64,000 nucleotides of DNA from Chloroflexota bacterium (GTDB lineage: Bacteria; Chloroflexota; UBA6077; FW602-bin22). The notes beneath the pieces are model-generated. The model was not told the origin of the DNA and ran no database searches. It worked only from the letters and a program-made list of their open reading frames with translations. The stretch lies in NCBI GenBank assembly GCA_004297775.1, contig SCUE01000028.1, forward strand, positions 1 to 64,000. The letters run 5' to 3'. Below are positions 35,543 through 44,913 of the stretch, piece after piece. The translations under genes and the position numbers were made by a program. Within the stretch, counting starts at the first letter, position 1, and every line of letters begins with the position of its first letter.

Positions 35543-37927
35543 TCAGAAATCGCTGGCGAGCAGACCGTCCGCGATGGTCACTGCATCGGGTGAGGGGGCC
35601 ACTGGCTGGTCAGCCAGCAGACGATCGATGGCCCGCGTCAGCTCGGGCCCAGAGATCGGCTTGCTGAGGACCGCGTCCACGCCAAGCGGCATCTCTTCGC
35701 TCGCGTTCATCAGAGAACCGAACCCGGTCAAGAGCACGACCGGCGTGGATGGGGAGATCGCCTTGATCGCAAGGGCGACTTGATCGCCGTCCATTTCGGG
35801 CATCGCGCGGTCCGTGATCACCAGATCGAAACTCCCGGCACGGAACAATTCGAGCGCTTCCCGGCCGTTGCTTGCGGACACGACGGTGTGCTCTGCCTGG
35901 CTCAGCAGGCGGGCGCCAAGCCGACGCAGGCCGGGCTCGTCGTCCACGAGGAGGATTCGCGCGCAGCCGCGGGGTCGGACTGCCGCCGGTTGGATAAGCG
36001 CGGCGCCGGCCACCGCAAGCGGCAGGCGGATGGTAAAGGTCGTGCCCCGGTCGGGTGCGCTCGCGACGTCAATCGTCCCCCCGATGCGGCGAACTAAGCC
36101 GTGGACCATCGACAGGCCCAGGCCTGAACCGTGCTCGCCCTTGGTCGAGAAGAACGGCTCGAAGCAACGTCGGCGCACCTCCTCGGACATACCAATACCG
36201 TGGTCGCCGACCGTTAGGACTACATGGTCGTCGTCGGACCGCGCGCGGATGTCGATCACCCCGCCGTCTGGCATCGCGTCGACGGCGTTGAAGATCAGGT
36301 TAGTGAGGACTTCCCGCAACTCGGCCTCGATGCCCAGAATGGGGGGCACCTTGCCCGCCCCGATCACGAGATCGATCGTCGCCCCGCGTGCCAGTGCCTG
36401 ATCCCGCCAGCGCGGCCGCGTGAGCACCGCGACCTGCGCAACGAGCTCCTGGAGATCAATCGGCTCCGTGTGCGCATCGATCTCGCCGGGAGCACCGTAG
36501 AAGGCGCGCAGACTGCGGACGACCACGGCCGCGTCCGAGGCCGCCGTATAGATCGTGTTCAACGACCGCTCCACGCTCTCCCGGTCGCCCCACTCCTCCG
36601 AACGATCGAGGAGCAGTTCGCTGTAGCCCAGGATCAGGCCCAATTGGTTATTGAAGTCGTGCGCGATGCCGCTGGCCATCTCACCCATCGCGCGCAGCCG
36701 CTCTTGCTGAACCAGATGCTGCTGCGTCTGACGCAACTCCGCCAGCGCTTCGGTGAGCCGGCGATTGCTAAGTTCTAGCGCCTGTCTCGCGCGCGTCCGC
36801 TCGCCGATGTCCCGGGCGATACTGGCCGACCCGACAACTCGGCCGGCTTCGTCCTTGATCGGCGAGATGCTGACGGCAACGTCGATGCGCCCTCCATCCT
36901 TGTGCATCCGGACCGCCTCAGGGCGCTGAACGTGTTCGCCACGGCTGACACGCTCACGCGCGTCATGGAGTTCGTGAACCTGCTCGGGCGGGAAGAGGAT
37001 GGCGAGCTCACGTCCAATGGCCTCCGTGGAGGAGTAGCCGTATAGCTGCTCGGCGCCGCGATTCCAGCTCGTGATGCTCCAGTCGACGGCGGTCACTCCG
37101 ACGATAGCATCCTCCGAAGCTTCGACTATCGTGGCTAGCCGCGCCCGGTTCTCTTCCTTGCTCACGCGCTCGGTCACGTCGCGCAGGACCGCCAATGCCA
37201 CCGGCTCGCCGTCAAGCGTGACGGTCGAGGCCACGACTTCGACGGTTCGCACTTCTCCAGTCGCCCGCCGAAACCGACATTGGTACCGGCTGGGCGGATG
37301 TTCGCCGCGCTGGCGCGCCAGGGTTCGGTCGCGCACGAGCGGCCAGTCCTCCACCACGATGAAGTCCTGGAGAGTGAGGCCTCGAACCGCGTCGATATCG
37401 CCGACCCCGATCAGATCCGCTCTCGCCTGGTTGGCGAAGACGACCTCGGTACCGCGGGCGATCATGATCGCGTCCATTGACTGCTCGACGACCGCCCGGT
37501 AACGCTCCTCAGTGGCGCGCGCGGCCACCTCGGAACGGCGCCGCTCCCGGCGGCCACGCGCGTCGTCGAACGCCCGCCGGACCGCCGGCCCGAGCCGGCC
37601 AAGACGGTCCTTGATCACATAGTCGTGCGCGCCGGCCCTGATGCACTCGACCGCCTCGTCTTCGTGGATTGAACCGGTCACGACGATGAACGGGATGTCT
37701 AAGTCGCGGACCTTGAGCGCCCGCAGGGCGCGGAGCGCGTCGAAATCGGGCAGGGAGTAGTCGGCCAGAATGAGGTCCGGCGGAAGCATCAGGGCGTGTC
37801 GGAACGTGTCCTCGGCCTCGACGCGCTGCCAGGTCGGCTCAAAGCCCTCGCGTCTCAACTCGTGCACCATCAGTTCGGCGTCGGCCGGGCGATCTTCCAA
37901 GATCAGAACCTGCAGAGCGTCGTCCAA
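35543..37927 (-). CDS. Hybrid sensor histidine kinase (REC-PAS-PAS-HK-REC)
   Basis: 794 aa, soluble. An N-terminal receiver (1-120; Asp in ILADYSLPDFD) is followed by two PAS domains (about 145-260 and 270-395), a histidine kinase core with the phospho-acceptor His in GIAHDFNNQLG, ATP-binding N and G boxes (NLIFNAVDAMPDGG; DHGIGMSEEV; HGSGLGLSMV), and a C-terminal receiver (about 660-780; Asp in VITDRAMPEMDG). It is the last gene of a three-gene signalling cassette, 24 bp after the response regulator. Confidence 0.93.
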   Translation of the reverse strand: MDDALQVLILEDRPADAELMVHELRREGFEPTWQRVEAEDTFRHALMLPPDLILADYSLPDFDALRALRALKVRDLDIPFIVVTGSIHEDEAVECIRAGAHDYVIKDRLGRLGPAVRRAFDDARGRRERRRSEVAARATEERYRAVVEQSMDAIMIARGTEVVFANQARADLIGVGDIDAVRGLTLQDFIVVEDWPLVRDRTLARQRGEHPPSRYQCRFRRATGEVRTVEVVASTVTLDGEPVALAVLRDVTERVSKEENRARLATIVEASEDAIVGVTAVDWSITSWNRGAEQLYGYSSTEAIGRELAILFPPEQVHELHDARERVSRGEHVQRPEAVRMHKDGGRIDVAVSISPIKDEAGRVVGSASIARDIGERTRARQALELSNRRLTEALAELRQTQQHLVQQERLRAMGEMASGIAHDFNNQLGLILGYSELLLDRSEEWGDRESVERSLNTIYTAASDAAVVVRSLRAFYGAPGEIDAHTEPIDLQELVAQVAVLTRPRWRDQALARGATIDLVIGAGKVPPILGIEAELREVLTNLIFNAVDAMPDGGVIDIRARSDDDHVVLTVGDHGIGMSEEVRRRCFEPFFSTKGEHGSGLGLSMVHGLVRRIGGTIDVASAPDRGTTFTIRLPLAVAGAALIQPAAVRPRGCARILLVDDEPGLRRLGARLLSQAEHTVVSASNGREALELFRAGSFDLVITDRAMPEMDGDQVALAIKAISPSTPVVLLTGFGSLMNASEEMPLGVDAVLSKPISGPELTRAIDRLLADQPVAPSPDAVTIADGLLASDF

Positions 37928-37951
37928 GATGTGCTCCCTTGTGACGCCGAC

Positions 37952-38398
37952 CTACGACTGAGGTGGTCGGTTGAGCAGCGCCCAGTACAACCCGATCTGT
38001 CGGACCGCTTCACTGAACCGCTCAAAATCGACCGGCTTGACGATGTAACTGTTGACGCCAAGCCGGTGGCTCTCCACGACGTCCCGTTCCTCGTTGGAGG
38101 ACGTCAACACCACGATCGGAATGTCGCGCGTGCGAGGGTCGGACTTGACCCGGCGTAGCACCTCGAGGCCATCGATCAGAGGCATCTTCAGATCCAGCAG
38201 AACCACCTTCGGCGCGTCCTGGATCCGGCGATGCGCGTACCCGTTGGCGCAGAACAGGAAGTCGAGCGCGGCCGCGCCATCCTCGACGTGATAGATGCGA
38301 TTGGAGAGGTGGTTGCGCCGCAGGGCGTGCAGCGTCAACTCGGCATCCGCCGGGTTATCCTCGACCAGCAGGATCTCGATCAGGTCGCGATCGATCAT
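37952..38398 (-). CDS. Single-domain response regulator (Rcp1/CheY-like)
   Basis: 148 aa, one receiver with no output domain: LLVEDNPADAELT acidic pocket, phospho-acceptor Asp in VVLLDLKMPLIDG, VLTSS and the conserved Lys in SYIVKPVDF. The ILLVEDNPAD start and extra loop (FLFCANGYAHRR) are typical of Rcp1-type regulators paired with phytochrome or PAS kinases. Overlaps the kinase gene by ATGA (38395-38398). It probably relays phosphate between the two kinases. Confidence 0.94.
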   Translation of the reverse strand: MIDRDLIEILLVEDNPADAELTLHALRRNHLSNRIYHVEDGAAALDFLFCANGYAHRRIQDAPKVVLLDLKMPLIDGLEVLRRVKSDPRTRDIPIVVLTSSNEERDVVESHRLGVNSYIVKPVDFERFSEAVRQIGLYWALLNRPPQS

Positions 38399-40185
38399 GA
38401 CGACCCCTCCTCGCCCAATGTGAAGTTGAATGTCGCGCCTTGGTCGATCTCGCCCTCGGCCCAGATGCGGCCGCCGTGCCGGTGGACGATCCGCTGCACG
38501 ATCGCCAGCCCAACACCCGTGCCCTCGTATTCGCTGGCTTTATGCAGTCGCTGAAACACGCCGAATAGCTTGTCAACGTAGCGCATGTCGAACCCGGCGC
38601 CGTTGTCCCGGACGTAATAGATGCGCTCAGCTCCCTCCGTCCTCCAGCCAACCTCGATCTTGGCGACCTCCCGGTGGCGCGTGAACTTGAGGGCGTTGGC
38701 TAGAAGGTTGCCGTAGACCTGCTTGAGCAGGGATGGATCCGCCCTGCAGGCCGGCAGATCCTCGACCGACACGTCGACGCGCCGACCTTCCTCCGCGAGC
38801 CGGAGCTCGTCCATCACCTGCCGGGCGAGCGTGCCAGGCCGCACGAGCTCGGTCGTGAGCGGCTGGCGACTGAGACGCGCGAACTTCAACAGGTCATCGA
38901 TCAGCTGACCCATCTGCTGCGCGTTCGAGCGCACGACGGCGAGCTGTCGTCGGACCTCGGGTGCCAGGCTCGGCGCGTGCTCCTCGAGCAGGATGCGCGA
39001 GAATCCGTCGATCGCCCGCAGTGGCGCCCGCAAGTCGTGCGACACCGTGTAGCTGAACGCTTCTAGTTCCTTCACGCTCGCCTCCAGTTGACCGGTGCGG
39101 TGCGCTAGCGCCACGGCCATGTCGTCGAACGCTCGGCCGAGCGCACCGATCTCATCGTGGCGCTGAATCCCGACGCGCTGAGTCAGGTCACCCGCGGCCA
39201 CGGCGTCCGCGGCGCGGTGCAGGCGGCGCAGCGGTCGAGTGATCGCGAGTGCCAGCAAGGCCGCCAGCCCAACCGCGACCGTGAGTACAATGCCGGTCAG
39301 CGCAACGGCACGCCAAGTCAGATCATCGATTGAGGCGAATGCGGGCGAGATCGGTTGCTGGACCTCGACAGCCCACGGTGCGCTCGAAACCTGGGCGAAC
39401 GCCGCCAGAGTGCCCGCGTCGCGGGTGTCGATGCTCTCCATAGCGCCGCGCTCGCCGGCGAGGACGCGTCGCGCCATCTCGTTCTGGTCGATCGGTCCCA
39501 TCACGCGCGCCGGGTCGATATGCGCCAGCATCCGGCCGCCGTCTCGTCGGTCGATGAGCGCCGCCCGAGCCTGGGGTCCGATCCGGATGCCAGTGATCGC
39601 ATCGGCCAATTCGGCCAGCGAGATGCCGGCGGTAAGCACTGCACGCACCTGCCCATGCGCGTCGACGATCGGCACGGCGTACGGCACAACCGGCCGACCC
39701 GTTGGGCGCGAAACGACGGGGAGGCCCAAGTAGGGCTGTCCACTCGCCATCGCCACCTGGAACCATTCGCGATCGACCGCGGTACCCGCCGGCCTGTTCA
39801 TAGCGCTGGATGCGCGCTGGATCCCTCGGGCGTCGACGAAGCCCAGGCTGTCGAAAATCGGGTTTCCTCGCTGGAACTCGATCAGATCCTCGGTCATCGC
39901 CTCCGGGTGATCGGCCAGGATCGCGCGAACGACGCCCGGGCGGGCCGCAAACGCCCGGACGCCATGCTGGGCGGATCGGATCGTCCGATCAACCAACTCG
40001 GCTGCGACGTCGGTGGTGGTGAGCGCTTTGGCCAGGATCTCGTCGCGCAGCACCGAGCGGCTGCTCTCAATCAGGATGGCGCTGATCACCGCGCCGGTGG
40101 CCAGCACCAAGAGCGCAACCAGCCCGACGATGCGCACCCAGAGCGGCACTCCCGCGCGGAAACCGCGGGCGTCAGCCCTCTTCAC
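38395..40185 (-). CDS. Membrane sensor histidine kinase (CACHE-HAMP-HK)
   Basis: 596 aa. Two membrane helices (about 16-38 and 288-312) flank a large extracellular CACHE-like sensor domain. HAMP (about 313-365), a HisKA domain with SHDLRAPL (phospho-His), and an ATPase domain (NLLANALKF, DNGAGFDMRYV, GTGVGLAIV) follow. It senses an external small ligand. First gene of the kinase, regulator and hybrid kinase cassette. Confidence 0.94.
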   Translation of the reverse strand: MKRADARGFRAGVPLWVRIVGLVALLVLATGAVISAILIESSRSVLRDEILAKALTTTDVAAELVDRTIRSAQHGVRAFAARPGVVRAILADHPEAMTEDLIEFQRGNPIFDSLGFVDARGIQRASSAMNRPAGTAVDREWFQVAMASGQPYLGLPVVSRPTGRPVVPYAVPIVDAHGQVRAVLTAGISLAELADAITGIRIGPQARAALIDRRDGGRMLAHIDPARVMGPIDQNEMARRVLAGERGAMESIDTRDAGTLAAFAQVSSAPWAVEVQQPISPAFASIDDLTWRAVALTGIVLTVAVGLAALLALAITRPLRRLHRAADAVAAGDLTQRVGIQRHDEIGALGRAFDDMAVALAHRTGQLEASVKELEAFSYTVSHDLRAPLRAIDGFSRILLEEHAPSLAPEVRRQLAVVRSNAQQMGQLIDDLLKFARLSRQPLTTELVRPGTLARQVMDELRLAEEGRRVDVSVEDLPACRADPSLLKQVYGNLLANALKFTRHREVAKIEVGWRTEGAERIYYVRDNGAGFDMRYVDKLFGVFQRLHKASEYEGTGVGLAIVQRIVHRHGGRIWAEGEIDQGATFNFTLGEEGSS

Positions 40186-40560
40186 TCCCGCTGGGGGGGG
40201 CTACGGTTGGTCCCTGGTTCCGGAGCGGTGCTCACGATGCGCCTCTCCCGGACGACGCCAGTTCTGACGGAGCAGCGGCAGTCGTGAGTGGGGCGCCATC
40301 ACAGCCCGCCTGCCGAGGCGAGACAGCGTCGCCAAGACCGTGGAGCAAGGCGACCCCTCCCAGGCATCTCGCGCGGTGACTGGAGGACATTATCACAACT
40401 GCTTCAGCGACTGCGTGTGAACGCTCTGGAAGCGGGCGGCATGCGAACAACAAGATCCCCCGTGCATAACTTGGTCGCTGGGGCGTCTGTGGAATTGAAG
40501 AAGCTCCGCACTCCTCCTATCGCGCCGGAGACACCTTATTGTCAATCCACATCACGCGCC
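40186..40560. other. 375-bp intergenic region between signalling cassette and argH
   Basis: No convincing gene. The minus-strand side has two candidate promoters for the signalling cassette. One is an extended -10 TGTGATAAT (GATAAT at 40394-40389). The other is TTGACA (40545-40540) followed 18 nt later by GATAGG (40521-40516). A G-run (8 G) lies at the kinase start side near 40193-40200. The rest shows no repeats, tRNA or structured RNA that I can support. Confidence 0.5.
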
Positions 40561-42000
40561 TCAGATATCGCTGGCGAGCCGGCCCTCCGCGGCCGGCAAT
40601 CGACCTGCCATCTCGTCGATCCAGACCGACACATCACGGATCGCGTCACGCGCCTCGATGAGCGCGGCGCTGACGCGTCCGGTGGCCGTGCCGCCCGGCA
40701 CGTCGCGCGCGTCGATGGCAGACCAAATCTGGATGTTCAGGGCATCAGACGTGAACTCGGGAGCGAACGCGCGGAGTTCATCGAGCGACAGGCTATCGAG
40801 CGTGCATCCCTGTTCGAGACAGCGCGCGACCAGCCGTCCGATCACCTCATGCGCGCGGCGAAACGGTACCCCGCGCTGCGCAAGGAAGTCGGCGTAGTCG
40901 GTCGCCAGTGAAAAGTTCTCACTCGCGGCCGCGATCAACCGGTCGCGCTTGAACGTCGCGCTCCGCGTCATAGGCGCGAGGACGGCCAGTGACGCGCCAA
41001 ATGTGTCGACCGCGTCAAACAGCGCGCTCTTGTCTTCCTGGAAGTCCTTGTTGTAGGCGAGCGGCGTGCCCTTCAGCATCACGAGCAATCCGGTCAGACT
41101 GCCGATTGCGCGGCCAGCCTTGCCCCGAATCAGCTCCGCGGTATCGGGGTTTTTCTTCTGAGGCATGATGCTCGAACCCGTCGAGAATGCATCCGACAGC
41201 GAGATGAAGCCGAACTCGGTCGACGACCACAGGATGATCTCTTCGCAATACCGCGACAGATGCACCATTCCGAGTGCGCAAGCGGCGACGATCTCGACCA
41301 CGTAGTCCCGATCCGACACCGCGTCGAGACTGTTCCTCGAAATCGCCTCAAAACCAAGGTCACGCGCGACCGCCTCGCGGTCAATGGGATACGGGAGCCC
41401 GGCCAGCGCACCTGCGCCGAGCGGTGACACGTCGACGCGGCGATAGGCGTCGCGAAGTCGATCGACATCGCGTCGCACCATCTCGACGTAGGCCAGAAGG
41501 TGATGCGTCAGAAGCACCGGCTGCGCGCGCTGGAGGTGCGTATAGCCCGGCATCGCGACGCCCATATTCGATTGAGCCTGATCAAGGAGAGCATCCGCAA
41601 ATGCCACGAGTCCGCGCACGAGGTCCAGGATGGCTTCGCGCGACCAGAGTCGAGTATCGAGCGCGACCTGATCGTTGCGACTCCGCGCGGTGTGGAGTCG
41701 GCCCGCCACGTCGCCCGCGATGTCTCGCAGCCGTCCTTCGACATTGGCATGAACGTCTTCGCGATCGACGCGAAACTCGAATTCGCCACGCTCGATTTCG
41801 GCCAGAATCGCGGTGAGGCCGTCGAGAATCGTGACCGCGCTCGAACGGTCGATGATTCCCTGCCGCGCAAGCATGCGGCAGTGTGCCATCGATCCGACGA
41901 TGTCCTGCCGGTACAGGCGTCGATCGACATCGATCGACGCGCCAAACCGCGCCGCCAACTCGTTCGGCGCCTCACGAAAGCGGCCGCCCCACAGTTCCAC
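40561..42000 (-). CDS. argH: Argininosuccinate lyase
   Basis: 479 aa from GTG 42000. Family signatures: MELWGGRF start, DVHANVEGRL, TARSRNDQVALD, HLQRAQPV and the mobile loop GSSIMPQKKNPD with the catalytic Ser. It splits argininosuccinate into arginine and fumarate. argG is not adjacent. It lies 9 bp after the J-domain gene on the same strand, an uncommon pairing that is probably just operon packing. Confidence 0.97.
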   Translation of the reverse strand: MELWGGRFREAPNELAARFGASIDVDRRLYRQDIVGSMAHCRMLARQGIIDRSSAVTILDGLTAILAEIERGEFEFRVDREDVHANVEGRLRDIAGDVAGRLHTARSRNDQVALDTRLWSREAILDLVRGLVAFADALLDQAQSNMGVAMPGYTHLQRAQPVLLTHHLLAYVEMVRRDVDRLRDAYRRVDVSPLGAGALAGLPYPIDREAVARDLGFEAISRNSLDAVSDRDYVVEIVAACALGMVHLSRYCEEIILWSSTEFGFISLSDAFSTGSSIMPQKKNPDTAELIRGKAGRAIGSLTGLLVMLKGTPLAYNKDFQEDKSALFDAVDTFGASLAVLAPMTRSATFKRDRLIAAASENFSLATDYADFLAQRGVPFRRAHEVIGRLVARCLEQGCTLDSLSLDELRAFAPEFTSDALNIQIWSAIDARDVPGGTATGRVSAALIEARDAIRDVSVWIDEMAGRLPAAEGRLASDI

Positions 42001-42009
42001 GCGCGTGTT

Positions 42010-42690
42010 TTAGCGCACCCGCCTCATCGAGGGAGTCCACCAGGCCGATTCGCCGTGGCGGCGCAGTATCGCGCTGACAGGTATGCTCAGCGAGCCGTGT
42101 CGATCGACGATCTCGACGGCGCCCTCGATCATTGCGCTTTCGCGTCCCTTGCCCCGCCAGAACACGGACAGGCCGGTCGGATCCGCCGTCACCCGGATGG
42201 TGCACACGCCATCGGTCAGAGTCGTTCGATCCAGCGCAAGCCAATCGCCGCGCGCCAGCGCGCAGGCATCGATCGGCCCACCGTCGAAAGAGCGAAAGAT
42301 CAGATCGCGCTGGGCGACCTCGCCCTCACCAAGAAAGCCGAAATCGACGACACACGTCTGGCAGCGCACACGGGCGATCGGTCGCGCCTCGGCGCGAGGT
42401 TCCGGCCGAGTCCGCGCTCGCGCGCTCCACTTTCGCTGGTACTCCGGCCAATTGACAGTCGAAACCCGGCCTCGCGAACGGCTGATATCGACCGCACCCG
42501 CCCTGGCGCTGTCACGAAGGATCTGATACGCGGCGTTGATCTCGCGCATGCGGCGGCCCGCGCCGGGCTCTGAGGAAACGTCCGGGTGATACCGCAGACA
42601 CAGACGACGAAAAGCGCGCTCGATCGTGCGCGGATCGGACGCGGGCGACACGCCGAGCGTCGAATACGGGTCCGCGGACCGCGCTGTCAC
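42010..42690 (-). CDS. J-domain protein of unknown specificity
   Basis: 226 aa from GTG 42690. Residues 7-62 form a J domain: DPYSTLGVSPAS, then the RYHPDVS tripeptide motif, and INAAYQILRD. The rest (about 100-226) lacks the Gly/Phe region and zinc fingers of DnaJ. It contains one Cys pair (RCQTC) and a beta-rich part resembling none that I know. It should stimulate an Hsp70 and may deliver a special client. Upstream, about 110 bp away, are three 11-bp tandem repeats. Confidence 0.85.
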   Translation of the reverse strand: MTARSADPYSTLGVSPASDPRTIERAFRRLCLRYHPDVSSEPGAGRRMREINAAYQILRDSARAGAVDISRSRGRVSTVNWPEYQRKWSARARTRPEPRAEARPIARVRCQTCVVDFGFLGEGEVAQRDLIFRSFDGGPIDACALARGDWLALDRTTLTDGVCTIRVTADPTGLSVFWRGKGRESAMIEGAVEIVDRHGSLSIPVSAILRRHGESAWWTPSMRRVR

Positions 42691-42798
42691 GATGGAGGCC
42701 GATTGGGCGTCACTCTGGCCCGGACGCTCTCACCGGCGTCCACGGTTGAACGCACCGCTGTCCTCATCCGGGCAGCCCGAGACGTAGGTGTACACCGG

Positions 42799-42831
42799 TT
42801 GCGCGATCATTGCGCGATCATCGCGCGATAG
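42799..42831. repeat. Three tandem 11-bp repeats (TTGCGCGATCA type)
   Basis: TTGCGCGATCA at 42799-42809 and 42810-42820 are identical; TCGCGCGATAG at 42821-42831 has three differences. They sit in the gap between the divergent J-domain gene (start 42690) and coiled-coil gene (start 42934) and look like a regulator-binding array, one site per DNA helical turn. Confidence 0.7.
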
Positions 42832-42919
42832 CCTACCCGAACTCCCGATCCACGCCTATCGGGGAATCCCCAAAGCTGCCAGTCACCGCTGCCACGAGTG
42901 CCGCGGTCGACCAGCGTGG

Positions 42920-42925
42920 TAACAT
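42920..42925 (+). promoter_or_regulatory. -10 element of coiled-coil gene (leaderless type)
   Basis: TAACAT ends 8 nt before ATG 42934; no Shine-Dalgarno in between. Confidence 0.4.
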
Positions 42926-42933
42926 CCCTGCCC

Positions 42934-44220
42934 ATGGCGACTTCGCCTCAGTCGATCGAGGCGGCCGACGTTCAAGGCGTCATTGCGTGGCTCGAAGATC
43001 AGCGCAAGCAAGATCGCGCTGAGATCCGGCGCCTCGAGACAGAGATTGAACGTCTGGCGTCGATCGTGCGCGAACAGGTCGCGCACAATGAAGAGACACG
43101 ACTGTCACATGAATCCGCCCGAACGGCACTCGCGCGCTTGCCACTCCTCGACGAGGCGGTTCGCTCGGCACGCGATCAAGCCGCTGCCACGCTCGAGCGC
43201 GTTGACACCCAGGCCCAGGCGAACGTGCAACATTTGCAGGCGCGTGCCGCTGAGGCCGAGCGCGATCGGCGCCAGTTGGCCTCAATGGCCCAATCTCAGG
43301 AACGCATCGACGATGCGGTGCAGCAACTCACCGCGCGCATCCAATCGCTTGTGGAGGACGGTCGGCGAGACCGAGAGATCGTCGCGGACGTGCCGGCCGT
43401 CCTGCAAGTCATCGATCAGCGGATGAACGCCATCGGCCACCGGATCGAACAAGAGGCCGAGTTATCGAAACGTTCGCAATCGCGTTTGAACAGTCAAGCC
43501 GACGTACTCGAAGAGATTCACACCGAAACGACCCGCGCAACCCAGTGGCGACAGCTTGCCGACGTACGCTGGAACCGGCAAGTCGCCGAGTGGCAGCAGG
43601 CGCTGGCAAACTGGCGTCAAGCGGCCGAGGAACACGCGCGACCAACGCAGCATCTCATCTCTCAAGTAGCCCAAGCACGTGACGAGTCCCGGGTCGCACA
43701 GGCATTCGCGCACGAACTTGGCCGCCGGATCGATGAGATCGACGTCGCGTCTCATCGCCTGGATGGCATCGTCGGTCAGCTTCGCGATGCCCTCTCGCGA
43801 CTCGATCAGACGGTCGATGGACAGCGTCGCCGATTCGACGAGCAGGCCACTGCGCAACTGCGGCTTGATGAGGCGCTCGGGCGACTGACCGACCATCAAC
43901 ACGCGCTCGAACGATCCATCGCCGACCATGAGCGGCAATTGTCCGAGCAGGGATTGCTCAATCGCGCCGCGAGCGACGAACTTGCGCGCCTGCGCCACGA
44001 GTTTGGCGCCGACGCCAGCGCGATCAGGCGTGAGATCGCCGACGTGCACGCCGCCTCTCACACTCAGATGGACGCCGCTCGCGCCGAGATCGAACGATTG
44101 GCGGAACGTTGGACGGAACTCGACCACCTGCGCCGAGGTCACGTCGATCGACTGACCGAAGAGTTCCGGCGACATTCCGAGGAAGTCGCGGAAGTTCGGA
44201 AGTCGACAGGCGCTGGCTAG
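42934..44220 (+). CDS. Long coiled-coil protein upstream of mrdA-rodA
   Basis: 428 aa from ATG 42934. Almost the whole chain is heptad-patterned and rich in Gln, Glu, Arg, Ala and Leu, with no Cys and no membrane helix. Examples are QDRAEIRRLETEIERLAS and EIERLAERWTELDHL. The likely form is a long parallel or antiparallel filament. No family is recognised. The stop TAG (44218-44220) overlaps the GTG of the next gene, and the mrdA and rodA genes follow in the same run, so a role as scaffold of the cell-elongation machinery is plausible but inferred only from position. Confidence 0.8.
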   Translation: MATSPQSIEAADVQGVIAWLEDQRKQDRAEIRRLETEIERLASIVREQVAHNEETRLSHESARTALARLPLLDEAVRSARDQAAATLERVDTQAQANVQHLQARAAEAERDRRQLASMAQSQERIDDAVQQLTARIQSLVEDGRRDREIVADVPAVLQVIDQRMNAIGHRIEQEAELSKRSQSRLNSQADVLEEIHTETTRATQWRQLADVRWNRQVAEWQQALANWRQAAEEHARPTQHLISQVAQARDESRVAQAFAHELGRRIDEIDVASHRLDGIVGQLRDALSRLDQTVDGQRRRFDEQATAQLRLDEALGRLTDHQHALERSIADHERQLSEQGLLNRAASDELARLRHEFGADASAIRREIADVHAASHTQMDAARAEIERLAERWTELDHLRRGHVDRLTEEFRRHSEEVAEVRKSTGAG

Positions 44221-44906
44221 TGCCGCCTCTTCGCTCGACTGGCGGACGACGGCAGGCCACCGGAGTTCCTCGCGACCGAGATCGTGCACAAGGTGCAGCC
44301 GCGCCAGCGGCGGCGAGCGGCGGCGCCCGGAAAATGGCGATCGGCCTCAGCGTGCTCTTTTTTGGCGGCCTTGCGATCATCTTCTACGCCCTCTGGCAGA
44401 TGATTGCCGGCGATCGCACTCCACCCTCCACCCGCCCAGCCGAGCAACTGGCGATACCCGCTGGAGCAGTACAGTTCTCATCGATCGATGAATTCGCGGC
44501 CAGCGCCAAATCGAAGCCGGGGTCGCCGTTCGTGCTCGTCATTCGTGAGGCGGACCTAGCTGCCAAAGTCAAGGCTGAGCTGTCAAAGCGATCCGATCTC
44601 CCGTTCAAGGATGTAACGATCAAGGTCGAGGACAATGCCATCGTTCTGGCGGGCGGAATGACCGTCGCGGCGGGAATCTCCGCACCGGCGACCGTCCGCA
44701 TTCGTCCGACCGCGGCGGCCGGTCGCTTGACATACGACATTCCGTCAATCGACCTCGGCCCGCTCCCAGTGCCCGGAGTCGCGAAAGACATGATCGCCGA
44801 CAACATCGATCGTCAGTTGACGGCGGCCCGAATCGGTGACCTGATGTTTGTCGATGGTGTCCAGACGAGAGCCGGGGCAATCACACTCGTGGGGCGCCTG
44901 AGATAG
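44220..44906 (+). CDS. Single-pass membrane protein of the mrdA-rodA operon
   Basis: 228 aa if GTG 44220 (overlapping the previous TAG) is used; ATG 44334 is the alternative and would remove a basic Ala/Pro-rich 38-residue tail. One membrane helix (LSVLFFGGLAIIFYALW) is followed by an external domain of about 170 residues with beta-rich pattern: VKVEDNAIVLAGG, VRIRPTAAAGRLTYDIPSI, GVQTRAGAITLVGRL. The pattern resembles DUF2993/LppM-like lipid- or ligand-binding folds, but this is only an impression. mrdA starts 7 bp later. Confidence 0.7.
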   Translation: MPPLRSTGGRRQATGVPRDRDRAQGAAAPAAASGGARKMAIGLSVLFFGGLAIIFYALWQMIAGDRTPPSTRPAEQLAIPAGAVQFSSIDEFAASAKSKPGSPFVLVIREADLAAKVKAELSKRSDLPFKDVTIKVEDNAIVLAGGMTVAAGISAPATVRIRPTAAAGRLTYDIPSIDLGPLPVPGVAKDMIADNIDRQLTAARIGDLMFVDGVQTRAGAITLVGRLR

Positions 44907-44913
44907 CCAAGCG

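Noticed and set aside
39355..40287. Plus-strand frame of 310 codons antisense to the CACHE kinase
   Set aside because: Composition is atypical and the minus strand has a complete sensor kinase.
40232..40453. 73-codon minus-strand frame in the intergenic region before the kinase
   Set aside because: No ribosome-binding site and no recognisable feature; it would require transcription into the kinase with a long gap. Possible but not supported.
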